The position numbers were made by a program, and so were the translations under genes. The notes beneath the pieces are model-generated. The model was not told the origin of the DNA. It was given only the letters and a program-made list of their open reading frames with translations, and searched no databases. From an uncultured Lachnospiraceae bacterium (GTDB taxonomy: Bacteria > Bacillota > Clostridia > Lachnospirales > Lachnospiraceae): a stretch of 37,128 nt of DNA. Of the stretch, positions 17,099 to 25,089 are shown piece after piece (position 1 is the stretch's first letter; each line of letters opens with the position of its first letter). The stretch spans positions 1-37,128 of the forward strand of contig CAJTVK010000031.1 of the NCBI GenBank assembly GCA_910579645.1, given 5' to 3'.

Positions 17099-18634
17099 AT
17101 GGCAAAAGTAATTATGGTTCAGGGAACAATGTCAAATGCGGGGAAGAGTTTTCTGGTTGCGGGGCTTTGCCGGATTATGCACAGGGACGGATACCGGGTG
17201 GCTCCTTTCAAATCCCAGAATATGGCGCTGAATTCCTATATCACGGAGGAAGGGCTTGAGATGGGAAGGGCGCAGGTCATGCAGGCAGAGGCAGCGGGCA
17301 TAAAGCCTATGGTCTGCATGAACCCCATTTTGTTAAAGCCCACAAGCCATACCGGCTCACAGGTCATTGTAAACGGGGAAGTTCTGGGGAATATGAGCGC
17401 CAGGGATTATTTTGTCTATAAGAAAAATCTGTTTCCGGATATCAAAAATGCCTTTCGGAAATTGACAGAGTATGCGGATATTATCGTGGTGGAGGGGGCG
17501 GGCAGCCCTGCGGAGGTCAATCTGCGGGAAAATGATATTGTGAATATGGGGCTTGCGGAGCTGATTGATGCCCCGGTGCTTCTGGTGGGGGATATTGACA
17601 GGGGCGGCGTGTTTGCCCAGCTTTTGGGAACTCTCATGCTGCTTACGGAAGCAGAGAAGGAGAGGGTAAAGGGGATTATCATCAATAAATTCAGGGGAGA
17701 TGCCTCTTTGCTTGATTCCGGTATTGCCATACTGGAACAAAAGGGCGGAGTTCCGGTCATGGGTGTGGTTCCCTATATGGATGTTGCGCTGGAGGATGAG
17801 GACAGCCTGACAGAGCGTTTTGGTCAGAGAAAGAAGGGCTGTATTGACCTTGCGGTAATCCGATACCCGAGAATATCCAATTTCACGGATTTTAATGTTT
17901 TTGAACAGACGCCTTTTATATCCATCCGCTATGTTACCCGTGCATCTCAGTTGGGCCATCCGGATATGGTCATTCTTCCCGGAAGTAAGAATACCATGGG
18001 GGATTTGAAATGGATGCGCGAAAACGGCATGGAGTCGGCTGTGAAAAAGCTGGCGGCGGAAATTCCGGTCTTTGGAATCTGCGGCGGTTATCAGATGCTG
18101 GGGGAATGGCTCTCTGACCCGGAAGGGGTAGAGGAGGGAGGAAGCCTTCGGGGAATAGGGCTGCTTCCCGTGCATACCCGGATGGGGGAGGAAAAGGTGC
18201 GCTGCATAACGGAGGGGAAAATCAATTCTGTGGAAGGGATTCTGAAGGGGCTTTCCGGGATGGAATATGCGGGTTATGAGATTCATATGGGGCGGACTGA
18301 ACTTATGGAAGATGAGGCGTTTGGCGGGAAGGAAAAAGCTGTTACACAACAGGAAGGGACAGAAAGTCGGGTGCGGCAGGCGGATACGGATGTTGTGATT
18401 AACAGAGAGAATGTGTATGGAACCTATCTTCATGGGATTTTTGACAGAGGGAAAACCGCTGCCGCATTGATAGGAGCCCTTGCGGAGCAAAAGGGAATCG
18501 GCTTGGCAGGAGCCCACTTTGAGGACTATGGGAGTTTTAAAGAAAGACAGTTTGACAGGCTGGCGGATACCCTGCGCAAGTATCTGGATATGGAGGAAAT
18601 TTATGGAATGCTTAAGGAAACCCGGCTTAAATAG
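17099..18634 (+). CDS. cbiP: Adenosylcobyric acid synthase (glutamine-hydrolysing)
   Basis: The protein has 511 residues and is full length. It amidates four side chains of adenosylcobyrinic acid a,c-diamide using glutamine and ATP. The N-terminal synthetase domain starts VQGTMSNAGKSFLVAGL, with FKSQNMALNS, VEGAGSPAEVNL and LVGDIDRGGVFA. The class I amidotransferase domain has its catalytic cysteine C328 in FGICGGYQMLG and histidine H445 in YGTYLHGIFD. A low-conservation insert near residues 405-430 precedes the last block. It overlaps cobT by 32 bases. Confidence 0.95.
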   Translation: MAKVIMVQGTMSNAGKSFLVAGLCRIMHRDGYRVAPFKSQNMALNSYITEEGLEMGRAQVMQAEAAGIKPMVCMNPILLKPTSHTGSQVIVNGEVLGNMSARDYFVYKKNLFPDIKNAFRKLTEYADIIVVEGAGSPAEVNLRENDIVNMGLAELIDAPVLLVGDIDRGGVFAQLLGTLMLLTEAEKERVKGIIINKFRGDASLLDSGIAILEQKGGVPVMGVVPYMDVALEDEDSLTERFGQRKKGCIDLAVIRYPRISNFTDFNVFEQTPFISIRYVTRASQLGHPDMVILPGSKNTMGDLKWMRENGMESAVKKLAAEIPVFGICGGYQMLGEWLSDPEGVEEGGSLRGIGLLPVHTRMGEEKVRCITEGKINSVEGILKGLSGMEYAGYEIHMGRTELMEDEAFGGKEKAVTQQEGTESRVRQADTDVVINRENVYGTYLHGIFDRGKTAAALIGALAEQKGIGLAGAHFEDYGSFKERQFDRLADTLRKYLDMEEIYGMLKETRLK

Positions 18635-19802
18635 GAAGATAAATACAGGTGCAGATACAGACGCAATCACAGATACAAATACATTGGAAGCCCTGCTGAA
18701 ACTGAAAATTGACAGGCCGGACGAGGAAATCCGCAGAAAGGTTCTTGAGAATTGGGATCGTGTGGCAAAGCCCTTAAATGGCATGGGGAGGTTTGAGGAT
18801 TTGGTTGCGCAGATCGGGGCAGCCAGCCGCAGGGAAAGACCGGACATTGCGAGGAAAGCTGTCATTATCATGTGTGCCGACAATGGAATCGTTGCGGAGG
18901 GAATCAGCCAGTCCGGGCAGGAGGTCACTTTTGCAGTGGCCAAAAACATGGCAAAAAAGAAATCCTCGGTGGGAAGGATGGCGGAGAGGATTGGCGCAGA
19001 TACCATTCCGGTAGACATCGGTATGAACTGCAAGGAAACAATACCGGGAGTATTGGAGCGGAAAATCCGGTGCGGGACAAGGAACTTTAATGAAGAACCG
19101 GCTATGACACAGGAGGAAGCCCTGAAAGCAATCTTTACCGGAATCAGGCTGGCGGCGGACTGTAAAGAAAAGGGATACGGGATTCTTGCCACAGGAGAGA
19201 TGGGAATCGGAAATACCACTACCAGCAGCGCTGTGGCGGCTGCGCTCCTTGGTTGTGACGTTTCCGAAGTGACCGGAAGAGGGGCAGGGCTTTGTGATGA
19301 AAAACTGGCGCACAAGCGTGAGGTCATTGCCCGGGCGCTTGATCGGTATCATCTGAAAGAGACGGAGGGGGAGAAAGCAGAGGGCATGGAAAAGAAGGCT
19401 CTCAGGATTCTGGAAGCAGTTGGCGGCTTTGATATAGGCGGTCTTGCCGGGGTTTGTCTGGGCGGCGCTCTTTATCATATACCGGTGGTGCTGGATGGGG
19501 TAATCAGTATGGTTGCTGCGCTTTTGGCGGAGCGGATTCTTCCGGGAACCTGCGGGTATTTGATTCCCTCCCATAAGGGGAAGGAGCCTGCAATGGAAAA
19601 AATCTGCCGGGAATTGGGTCTTAGGACAGTGATTGAGGGGGAAATGGCCTTGGGGGAAGGGACGGGGGCGGTGATGATGCTTTCGCTTCTTGACCTGGCA
19701 CTGGCTGTCTATGAGGACGGGGCGACCTTTTCCGATATCCGGATAGCGCAATATGAGCGGTATGAAAAGGAAGAGTATGGGGTTTGTGCCCCGATGAAAT
19801 AG
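18603..19802 (+). CDS. cobT: Nicotinate-nucleotide--dimethylbenzimidazole phosphoribosyltransferase
   Basis: The protein has 399 residues from the ATG at 18603, set by GGAGG six bases upstream; the reading frame extends further back, inside cbiP. CobT activates the lower-ligand base by making its alpha-ribotide. Visible family blocks: KPLNGMGRFEDL, VIIMCADNGIVAEGISQS, LATGEMGIGNTTTSSAV, VTGRGAGL, and LGEGTGA with the conserved catalytic glutamate E352. About 40 residues at the N-terminus before the conserved start are variable. It lies 23 bases ahead of cobU. The base used cannot be deduced; no bluB or bza genes are in the window. Confidence 0.95.
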   Translation: MECLRKPGLNRKINTGADTDAITDTNTLEALLKLKIDRPDEEIRRKVLENWDRVAKPLNGMGRFEDLVAQIGAASRRERPDIARKAVIIMCADNGIVAEGISQSGQEVTFAVAKNMAKKKSSVGRMAERIGADTIPVDIGMNCKETIPGVLERKIRCGTRNFNEEPAMTQEEALKAIFTGIRLAADCKEKGYGILATGEMGIGNTTTSSAVAAALLGCDVSEVTGRGAGLCDEKLAHKREVIARALDRYHLKETEGEKAEGMEKKALRILEAVGGFDIGGLAGVCLGGALYHIPVVLDGVISMVAALLAERILPGTCGYLIPSHKGKEPAMEKICRELGLRTVIEGEMALGEGTGAVMMLSLLDLALAVYEDGATFSDIRIAQYERYEKEEYGVCAPMK

Positions 19803-19825
19803 GGAGCAAGTACGGGGATAGGATT

Positions 19826-20413
19826 ATGATGGTTTTGGTGATTGGAGGAAGCGGAAGCGGGAAGTCGCTCTGGGCAGAGGGCTATGTGGCCTCGTTTCCC
19901 GGACAGAAGTATTATCTCGCCACCATGCATATTTATGACGAGGAGACCAGAGGGCGGATAGAAAGGCACAGGCGGCAAAGGAGCGGTAAGGGATTTTTCA
20001 CCATAGAACAGCCGGTGGATATCCGGCTGGCGGCAGATAAAATAAATTTGTATCAGGAGAGGACAGAAAGCTGCAGGCATGGAAAAGGGGTTGCTTTGCT
20101 GGAATGTATCGGCAGCCTTGCGGCAAACGAGATGTTTGGCGGACAGGAGCCTGCGGCGGAAGAGGCAGTGGTGGAAAAGATTGTAAGCGGGATTGCTTCA
20201 TTAAAAGAGGAACTTAAGAACCTTGTAATTGTAAGCAACAATGTTTTTGAGGACGGAAAGGTCTATGATGATACCACAATGGCTTATATCCGCGCCATGG
20301 GGTGGATTAATGAAAGGCTTGCGGCTATGGCGGATCAGGTGGTGGAAGTGGTGGCCGGTATTCCCGTCATATTAAAAGAAGAGCCGGGAGGGAATGTACC
20401 ATGCACATTTTAA
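19826..20413 (+). CDS. cobU: Adenosylcobinamide kinase / adenosylcobinamide-phosphate guanylyltransferase
   Basis: The protein has 195 residues from the ATG at 19826, just after GGGGATAGG. It phosphorylates adenosylcobinamide and adds GMP. Seen: P-loop GGSGSGKS, YLATMHIYDEE, RIERHRRQR with the expected GMP-acceptor histidine, TIEQP, the IVSNNV block, and the C-terminal MADQVVEVVAGIPVILK. The usual SNEVGxGIVP stretch is altered to SNNVFEDGKVYDD, which is unusual; interestingly, the short paralogue at 21321 has the normal version. It overlaps cobS by 13 bases. Confidence 0.88.
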   Translation: MMVLVIGGSGSGKSLWAEGYVASFPGQKYYLATMHIYDEETRGRIERHRRQRSGKGFFTIEQPVDIRLAADKINLYQERTESCRHGKGVALLECIGSLAANEMFGGQEPAAEEAVVEKIVSGIASLKEELKNLVIVSNNVFEDGKVYDDTTMAYIRAMGWINERLAAMADQVVEVVAGIPVILKEEPGGNVPCTF

Positions 20414-21171
20414 AATCCCTTGTCATTGCTTTTTCGATTTATTCTGCGATTCCTGTCCCCCAGTTTCCATGGGAAGAAAAGGATATGAAGTATATGCTCT
20501 GCTTTTTCCCGTGGGTCGGGGCGGTGGCGGGCATCTGTTTTTATCTGTGGAATGTTCTGTGCCAAAGGCTGGCGGTTGGAAATTTGTGCCGCACGATGGT
20601 CGGGGCGGCAATCCCGCTTGTGGTTACGGGGGGATTTCATGTAGACGGTTTTATGGACACCATGGATGCGCTTCGTTCCTATGGAACGAAAGAAAAGAAG
20701 CTGGAAATTTTAAAGGATTCCCACATCGGGGCATTTGCAGTGATTATGCTTGCGGTATACGGGTTGCTTTATCTCGGGGCTTATTCGGAGGTATTAAGCG
20801 TCAGGCTTTTGCGTGTATTAAGCGGCGGATTCTTTTTATCCCGGTGCCTGAGCGGAATCAGCGTTGTATCTTTTCCTTCGGCAAAAAAGGAAGGGATGCT
20901 TTACCATTTTGCGGACAGCTCCCGGAAAAGCATTGTGAAATGGTCTTTGTATCTGCAGGGAGTGTGCTGTATCGGTTTTATGCTCTGGCAGTCGCCCGGT
21001 GCGGCGGCTGTGACCGGGGCTGCTCTGCTTTGTTTTTTCTATTATTACTGGCGGAGCAAAAAGGAATTTGGCGGCATTACAGGCGATACGGCAGGCTTTT
21101 TTATTCTGGTTTGTGAGGGGAGCATGATGCTTGTGGCGGCGGTTATGGAGATTGCAGGGAGGTTAGTGTGA
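20401..21171 (+). CDS. cobS: Adenosylcobinamide-GDP ribazoletransferase (cobalamin synthase)
   Basis: This 256-residue membrane protein has about six hydrophobic segments. It joins adenosylcobinamide-GDP to alpha-ribazole. The diagnostic motif GGFHVDGFMDTMDAL appears at about 78-92, preceded by an FFPWVGAVAG helix. The N-terminus SLVIAFSIYSAIPVP is typical. GGGAGGG lies nine bases ahead of the ATG inside the end of cobU. It is followed by a hairpin-rich stretch. Confidence 0.94.
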   Translation: MHILKSLVIAFSIYSAIPVPQFPWEEKDMKYMLCFFPWVGAVAGICFYLWNVLCQRLAVGNLCRTMVGAAIPLVVTGGFHVDGFMDTMDALRSYGTKEKKLEILKDSHIGAFAVIMLAVYGLLYLGAYSEVLSVRLLRVLSGGFFLSRCLSGISVVSFPSAKKEGMLYHFADSSRKSIVKWSLYLQGVCCIGFMLWQSPGAAAVTGAALLCFFYYYWRSKKEFGGITGDTAGFFILVCEGSMMLVAAVMEIAGRLV

Positions 21172-21308
21172 GAAGTACTTCTAATCACTCGCAGCAAAGG
21201 CTGCTTCGCGAAGAAGTACTAAGTCTGCTTTGCAGACTTTTCTCACACAGGAGAATGCGTGAAATACGGCATTCTCCGCATGGATTTGAGATTCCGAAAA
21301 GCGGAATC
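21166..21308 (+). repeat. Block of five packed inverted repeats between cobS and the short cobU-like gene
   Basis: Seen directly: outer stem GTGTGAGAA (21166-21174)/TTCTCACAC (21240-21248). Inside it lie AGTACTTCT (21174-21182)/AGAAGTACT (21212-21220) enclosing GCAGC/GCTGC, and AAGTCTGC (21221-21228)/GCAGACTT (21232-21239). After it come GGAGAATGC (21250-21258)/GCATTCTCC (21269-21277) and GATTCCG (21290-21296)/CGGAATC (21302-21308). The stems are perfect, as in an interspersed palindromic repeat or a structured RNA. Confidence 0.75.
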
Positions 21309-21320
21309 ATGGAGGAAAAG

Positions 21321-21704
21321 ATGAAGCTGGTGATTGGAGGATATGCACAGGGAAAGCTTGCATTTGTACTGGAACATTATGGAGCGGACAGGTGCAGGGT
21401 ATGGGACGGTGTGCTGCCAAAAGAGGCAGACGCCGGAATGGAAATGGTTGTCATTGACCATTTTCATAATTGGGTCAAGGGCTGTATGCTGGGGGGAGGC
21501 TGTCCGGAGGCGGAAGTGGGAGAATTTTTGAAGAATTTCCCGGATTGCGTGATTATCAGCGATGAAATCGGAAACGGTATCGTGCCGGTGGAGGCGTTTG
21601 AGAGGCAGTACAGGGAGCAGACGGGAAGAATCCTTGTGGAGCTGGCCGGGAAGGCAGAGGAAGTGGTGCGTGTGATATGCGGAATCGGACAGAAAATCAA
21701 ATAA
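21321..21704 (+). CDS. Short CobU-like protein
   Basis: The protein has 127 residues from the ATG at 21321, which follows GGAGGA by four bases; an ATG at 21309 and a GTG at 21168 overlapping the cobS stop are in frame too. It belongs to the CobU family: an N-terminal GGYAQGK loop, VIISDEIGNGIVP, then ERQYREQTGRILVELAGKAEEVVRVICGIGQ. It is about 60 residues shorter than CobU. The residue after the P-loop lysine is leucine instead of serine or threonine, and the RIxxHR segment is missing. It may have lost kinase activity or work with the full-length CobU. The end overlaps cobC by 28 bases. Confidence 0.75.
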   Translation: MKLVIGGYAQGKLAFVLEHYGADRCRVWDGVLPKEADAGMEMVVIDHFHNWVKGCMLGGGCPEAEVGEFLKNFPDCVIISDEIGNGIVPVEAFERQYREQTGRILVELAGKAEEVVRVICGIGQKIK

Positions 21705-22294
21705 CGCTTGTGATGATAAGACACGGGGCAACATGGTCGAATCAGGAACACAGATATCTGGGGAAAACGGAGGAACCTCTTTCTGAGGAGGGGATAAAGG
21801 AACTGCTGTTGTATAAGGAACGGGGAGATTATCCGGGGATTGATGCGCTGTTTGCAAGCCCCATGAAAAGATGTGTGCAGACTGCGGAGATTCTTTATCC
21901 GGCTCTTGCGCCGGTTTATATAAAAGAGTGGACGGAGATAGATTTTGGGGCATTTGAAGGGAAAAATTACAGACAGCTGCAGGGAGATGAACGCTATCAG
22001 AAGTGGATTGACAGTAACGGTGCGCTTCCTTTTCCGGAGGGGGAGAGCAGGGAAACGTTTATGCTGCGCTGTGAGACAGGGTTTGAAAAAATGATAAGGC
22101 AAATCAGTAAGGCAGAGGGCGAAATGCCAGAGACAGTGGGGCTGGTAGTGCATGGAGGCACAATCATGTCGCTGCTTTCCCGATATCTCGGCGGGGATTA
22201 TTTCAGCTATCAGGCGGCAAATGGAAAAGGATATATCTGTAGCTGCCATTGGGAAAGTGCAGGTCTGAAGCTGACAGGGGCAACGGAACTATAG
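21677..22294 (+). CDS. cobC: Alpha-ribazole phosphatase / histidine phosphatase family protein
   Basis: The protein has 205 residues. It removes phosphate from alpha-ribazole-5'-phosphate or cobalamin-5'-phosphate. The family signature MIRHGATWSN carries catalytic H16. The other landmarks are LSEEGIKEL, FASPMKRCVQTAEIL, the acid in EIDFGAFEGK and VVHGGTIMSLLS. The ribosome site is weak, and the start lies within the preceding gene, which suggests coupled translation. The role is taken from its position between cobU/cobS and cbiB. Confidence 0.85.
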   Translation: MRNRTENQITLVMIRHGATWSNQEHRYLGKTEEPLSEEGIKELLLYKERGDYPGIDALFASPMKRCVQTAEILYPALAPVYIKEWTEIDFGAFEGKNYRQLQGDERYQKWIDSNGALPFPEGESRETFMLRCETGFEKMIRQISKAEGEMPETVGLVVHGGTIMSLLSRYLGGDYFSYQAANGKGYICSCHWESAGLKLTGATEL

Positions 22295-22316
22295 CGGCCA
22301 GGAATGGAGAGCGGAA

Positions 22317-23357
22317 ATGGGATATCACATCATTGCGTTTTTTACAGGTTTTTTGCTGGATATGATTCTGGGAGACCCTTACTTTCTCCCTCATCCCGTC
22401 CGGCTGATTGGAAGCCTGATTACGAAAACGGAAAAGTATTTCCGGGGAAAATATTTAAGAAATAGTGGGAGCGGTCAAAACCGGAATACGGGGGCAGGAC
22501 AGACGCAGCCGGAGCGGAATGGAGAAAAGGAACTGCGGCTGGGGATATGGCTTGTGGTCATTGTCACCTTTGCAGCGCCGGTTACAGCGGCGTCTGTGCT
22601 GTTACTGGCATACCTGCTCCACCCTTTGGCCGGGGTAGCTGCGGAAGCGGTTATGACGTATCAGATTCTTGCCGCAAAGTGCCTGAAGGTGGAAAGCATG
22701 AAGGTATACCGTTGCCTGAAAAACTCTGATTTGCAGGGGGCAAGGAAGGCTGTTTCCATGATTGTAGGCAGGGATACCGAATGCCTTGACGGGGAAGGCA
22801 TTGCCAGGGCGGCGATTGAGACGGTTGCGGAGAATACTTCTGACGGGGTTATTGCGCCCATGCTGTATACGGCGGTGGGAGGGCCGGTGTTGGGGTTCTG
22901 GTATAAGGCGGTCAACACATTGGATTCCATGGTAGGGTATAAGAATGAGAAGTATCTCTATTTCGGAAGGGCGGCCGCAAGGCTGGACGACGGGGTAAAT
23001 TATATCCCGGCAAGAATCAGCGCATATCTTATGATTTTGGCTGCCTGCATAGGTGGAAAGCGCTTTTCGGGGAAATGGGCATTATCCATTTACAGGAGAG
23101 ACAACCGTAAACACGCAAGCCCCAACTCCGCCCAGACAGAATCGGTGTGTGCGGGGGCGTTGGGGATACGGCTTGCCGGGGATGCCAGTTATTTTGGGAA
23201 AGTGGTAAAAAAACCGTATATCGGGGATGACCTGCGTAAGGTGGAGTTTGAAGATATCAGGTTTGCAAACCGGCTGATGTATCTGACAGCCTGGCTTGGG
23301 GAGATTATATTTCTGCTTTTTATGGTATTGGTTTGGAGGCTTTTTGCTGGAGTTTGA
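22317..23357 (+). CDS. cbiB: Adenosylcobinamide-phosphate synthase (CobD/CbiB family)
   Basis: This 346-residue membrane protein attaches aminopropanol or its phosphate to adenosylcobyric acid. N-terminal landmarks are FLLDMILGDPYFLPHPVRLIG. The centre has VAENTSDGVIAPMLY, the FWYKAVNTLDSMVGYKNEKY block, and DDGVNYIPARISAYLM. The end has AGALGIRLAGDASYFG. A charged insert (about 45-70) follows the first helix. The start is well placed after GGAGAGCGG. The next gene begins 35 bases downstream. Confidence 0.95.
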   Translation: MGYHIIAFFTGFLLDMILGDPYFLPHPVRLIGSLITKTEKYFRGKYLRNSGSGQNRNTGAGQTQPERNGEKELRLGIWLVVIVTFAAPVTAASVLLLAYLLHPLAGVAAEAVMTYQILAAKCLKVESMKVYRCLKNSDLQGARKAVSMIVGRDTECLDGEGIARAAIETVAENTSDGVIAPMLYTAVGGPVLGFWYKAVNTLDSMVGYKNEKYLYFGRAAARLDDGVNYIPARISAYLMILAACIGGKRFSGKWALSIYRRDNRKHASPNSAQTESVCAGALGIRLAGDASYFGKVVKKPYIGDDLRKVEFEDIRFANRLMYLTAWLGEIIFLLFMVLVWRLFAGV

Positions 23358-23392
23358 ATCATTGCCGGGCGCAGTTTTTGGGAGGAAGGTCG

Positions 23393-24430
23393 ATGAAAGG
23401 GATACATGGAGGGGATATCTATAGGAACCGGATAGAGCTTGATTTTTCTGTCAATATCAATCCCCTTGGCATACCGGAGGCGGTAAAGGAAGCCTTGCAT
23501 AAAGCGGTAGAGAACTGCGACAGATATCCGGATATTGACGGGGAAGAACTGAAAAAAGCGGTCAGCAGAATGTTGGAAGTACCAGCGGAATACTTGCTTT
23601 TCGGGAATGGAGCGTCAGAGCTGTTTATGGCATGCGTCCATGGAATCAGGCCAGGGCGGACAGTGATACCGGTGCCATCTTTTTACGGGTATGAATATGC
23701 AGCCGGGGCAGCCGGAGGAGAGATTGTTTATTACGGAATGAGAGAAGAAAATGTGTTTCGGCTTGGGGAAGAATTTTTTTCGGTGCTGACGCAGGATACC
23801 GGACTTTTGTTTGTGGCAAATCCGGGCAATCCATTTGGAACTCTCATGAGCAGGGAGTATTTGAGAAAGCTGCTATCCCATTGCAGGGAGAGAGGAATTT
23901 ATGTAGTATTGGATGAATGTTTTATTGAGTTTTGTGAGGGAAACCGTTCTTTTACTGATGAGATGGAAGAGTATGATAATTTAATTCTTGTCAGGGCTTT
24001 TACGAAAATATTTGCCATTCCAGGGGTGCGGCTCGGGTATCTTGTCTGCTCCAACCGAAAGCTCCTTGGAAGGATAGCAGGGCAGCTCCCGGAGTGGAAT
24101 CTTTCCGTTTTTGCACAGGCGGCAGGATGCGCGTGTGCCGCACAGAAGGAGTTTCTTATCAAAACGGCAGGCTATGTGGCAAAGGAAAGACAGTTTCTGG
24201 CAGAGGGGCTTAAAGGGGCCGGCATCCATGTGATTTCCGGGGAGGCAAATTTTCTGCTGGTTTACAGTGGGGAAGATTTGTATGGGAAGTTACTTAAGAA
24301 AGGTATCCTGATCCGGGATTGCGGGAATTACAGGGGATTGTCAAAGGGGTTTTACCGGATTGCGGTAAAAAGCAGAAAAGAGAATGAGACATTATTAAAG
24401 GCGATAGAAGAATGCGCCAGGGAGGGATAA
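23393..24430 (+). CDS. cobD: Threonine-phosphate decarboxylase (PLP-dependent)
   Basis: The protein has 345 residues from the ATG at 23393, set by GGAGG upstream. It makes (R)-1-aminopropan-2-ol phosphate for the nucleotide loop arm. This is an aminotransferase class I/II fold. Visible are the N-terminal MKGIHGGDIY and LDFSVNINPLG, FGNGASELF, FVANPGNPFGT, VVLDECFIEF, and the PLP-binding lysine K205 in RAFTKIFAIPGVRLGY. The arginine near the end (FYRIAVKSR) binds the substrate carboxylate in relatives. It sits one base ahead of cbiC. No threonine kinase (PduX) gene is in the window. Confidence 0.94.
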   Translation: MKGIHGGDIYRNRIELDFSVNINPLGIPEAVKEALHKAVENCDRYPDIDGEELKKAVSRMLEVPAEYLLFGNGASELFMACVHGIRPGRTVIPVPSFYGYEYAAGAAGGEIVYYGMREENVFRLGEEFFSVLTQDTGLLFVANPGNPFGTLMSREYLRKLLSHCRERGIYVVLDECFIEFCEGNRSFTDEMEEYDNLILVRAFTKIFAIPGVRLGYLVCSNRKLLGRIAGQLPEWNLSVFAQAAGCACAAQKEFLIKTAGYVAKERQFLAEGLKGAGIHVISGEANFLLVYSGEDLYGKLLKKGILIRDCGNYRGLSKGFYRIAVKSRKENETLLKAIEECAREG

Positions 24431-24431
24431 C

Positions 24432-25079
24432 TTGGACAGACTAAGCGGGATAGAATATCTAAGGCCGGAGGAAATTGAGAGAAAGAGCTTTGAGATACTT
24501 TCGGCAGAACTTGTGGAACGGGGGATTATGCTTCCAGCATCAGAGGAAATGGTCACGAAGCGAGTGATTCATACCAGTGCGGATTTTGATTATGCAAAAA
24601 CCATGACCTACTCTGAAAATGCGGTGGAAATTGCCGGAAAGCTCCTGCTTGGCGGCGCGGACATTGTGACGGACACCAACATGGCGCTATCCGGAATTAA
24701 TAAAAAGGCGCTTGCAAAGCTGGGCGGGGAGGCGCACTGTTTTATGGCGGATGAGGATGTGGCAAGGCTTGCCGGGCAGCAGGGCAGGACCAGGGCGGCT
24801 CTTAGCATGGAGAAAGCGGCAAAGATTGGGAAGCCTGTCATTTTCGCAATCGGTAACGCTCCTACTGCATTGATACAGTTGTACGAAATGATACAGGAAG
24901 GATATTTTAAGCCGGCTTTTGTGATTGGAGTTCCGGTAGGGTTTGTGAATGTGGAGGCTGCAAAGGAACTGATTATGAAGAGTGGAGTTCCTTACATTGT
25001 GAATCGGGGCAGAAAGGGAGGCAGTAGTATTGCCGCCGCCATATGTAATGCGATTTTGTATAGGTGTGTACAGCGTTAG
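24432..25079 (+). CDS. cbiC: Cobalt-precorrin-8 methylmutase
   Basis: The protein has 215 residues with a TTG start, supported by GGAGGG five bases before it. It moves the C11 methyl to C12 to give cobyrinic acid. The catalytic histidine is H47 in RVIHTSADFDYA. Other family blocks are IVTDTNMALSGINK, FAIGNAPTAL, VIGVPVGFVNVEAAKELI and NRGRKGGSSIAAAICNAILY. It lies 10 bases ahead of cbiD. Confidence 0.95.
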   Translation: MDRLSGIEYLRPEEIERKSFEILSAELVERGIMLPASEEMVTKRVIHTSADFDYAKTMTYSENAVEIAGKLLLGGADIVTDTNMALSGINKKALAKLGGEAHCFMADEDVARLAGQQGRTRAALSMEKAAKIGKPVIFAIGNAPTALIQLYEMIQEGYFKPAFVIGVPVGFVNVEAAKELIMKSGVPYIVNRGRKGGSSIAAAICNAILYRCVQR

Positions 25080-25089
25080 GAGAAGCATT

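Noticed and set aside
18480..18602. Upstream in-frame extension of cobT
   Set aside because: It lies wholly inside cbiP and has no ribosome site, whereas ATG 18603 has GGAGG at ideal spacing.
17357..19327. 656-codon minus-strand frame across cbiP and cobT
   Set aside because: It is antisense to two clearly conserved genes, and its translation is low-complexity with no recognisable domain.
19090..21308. Possible CRISPR-like repeats
   Set aside because: The repeats seen at 21166-21308 are palindromes of differing sequence, not regularly spaced direct repeats, and no cas genes are present.
21168..21320. GTG at 21168 as start of the short CobU-like gene
   Set aside because: It overlaps the cobS stop attractively, but the extra 51 residues are encoded by inverted repeats and the CobU fold begins at the later ATG, which has its own GGAGGA.
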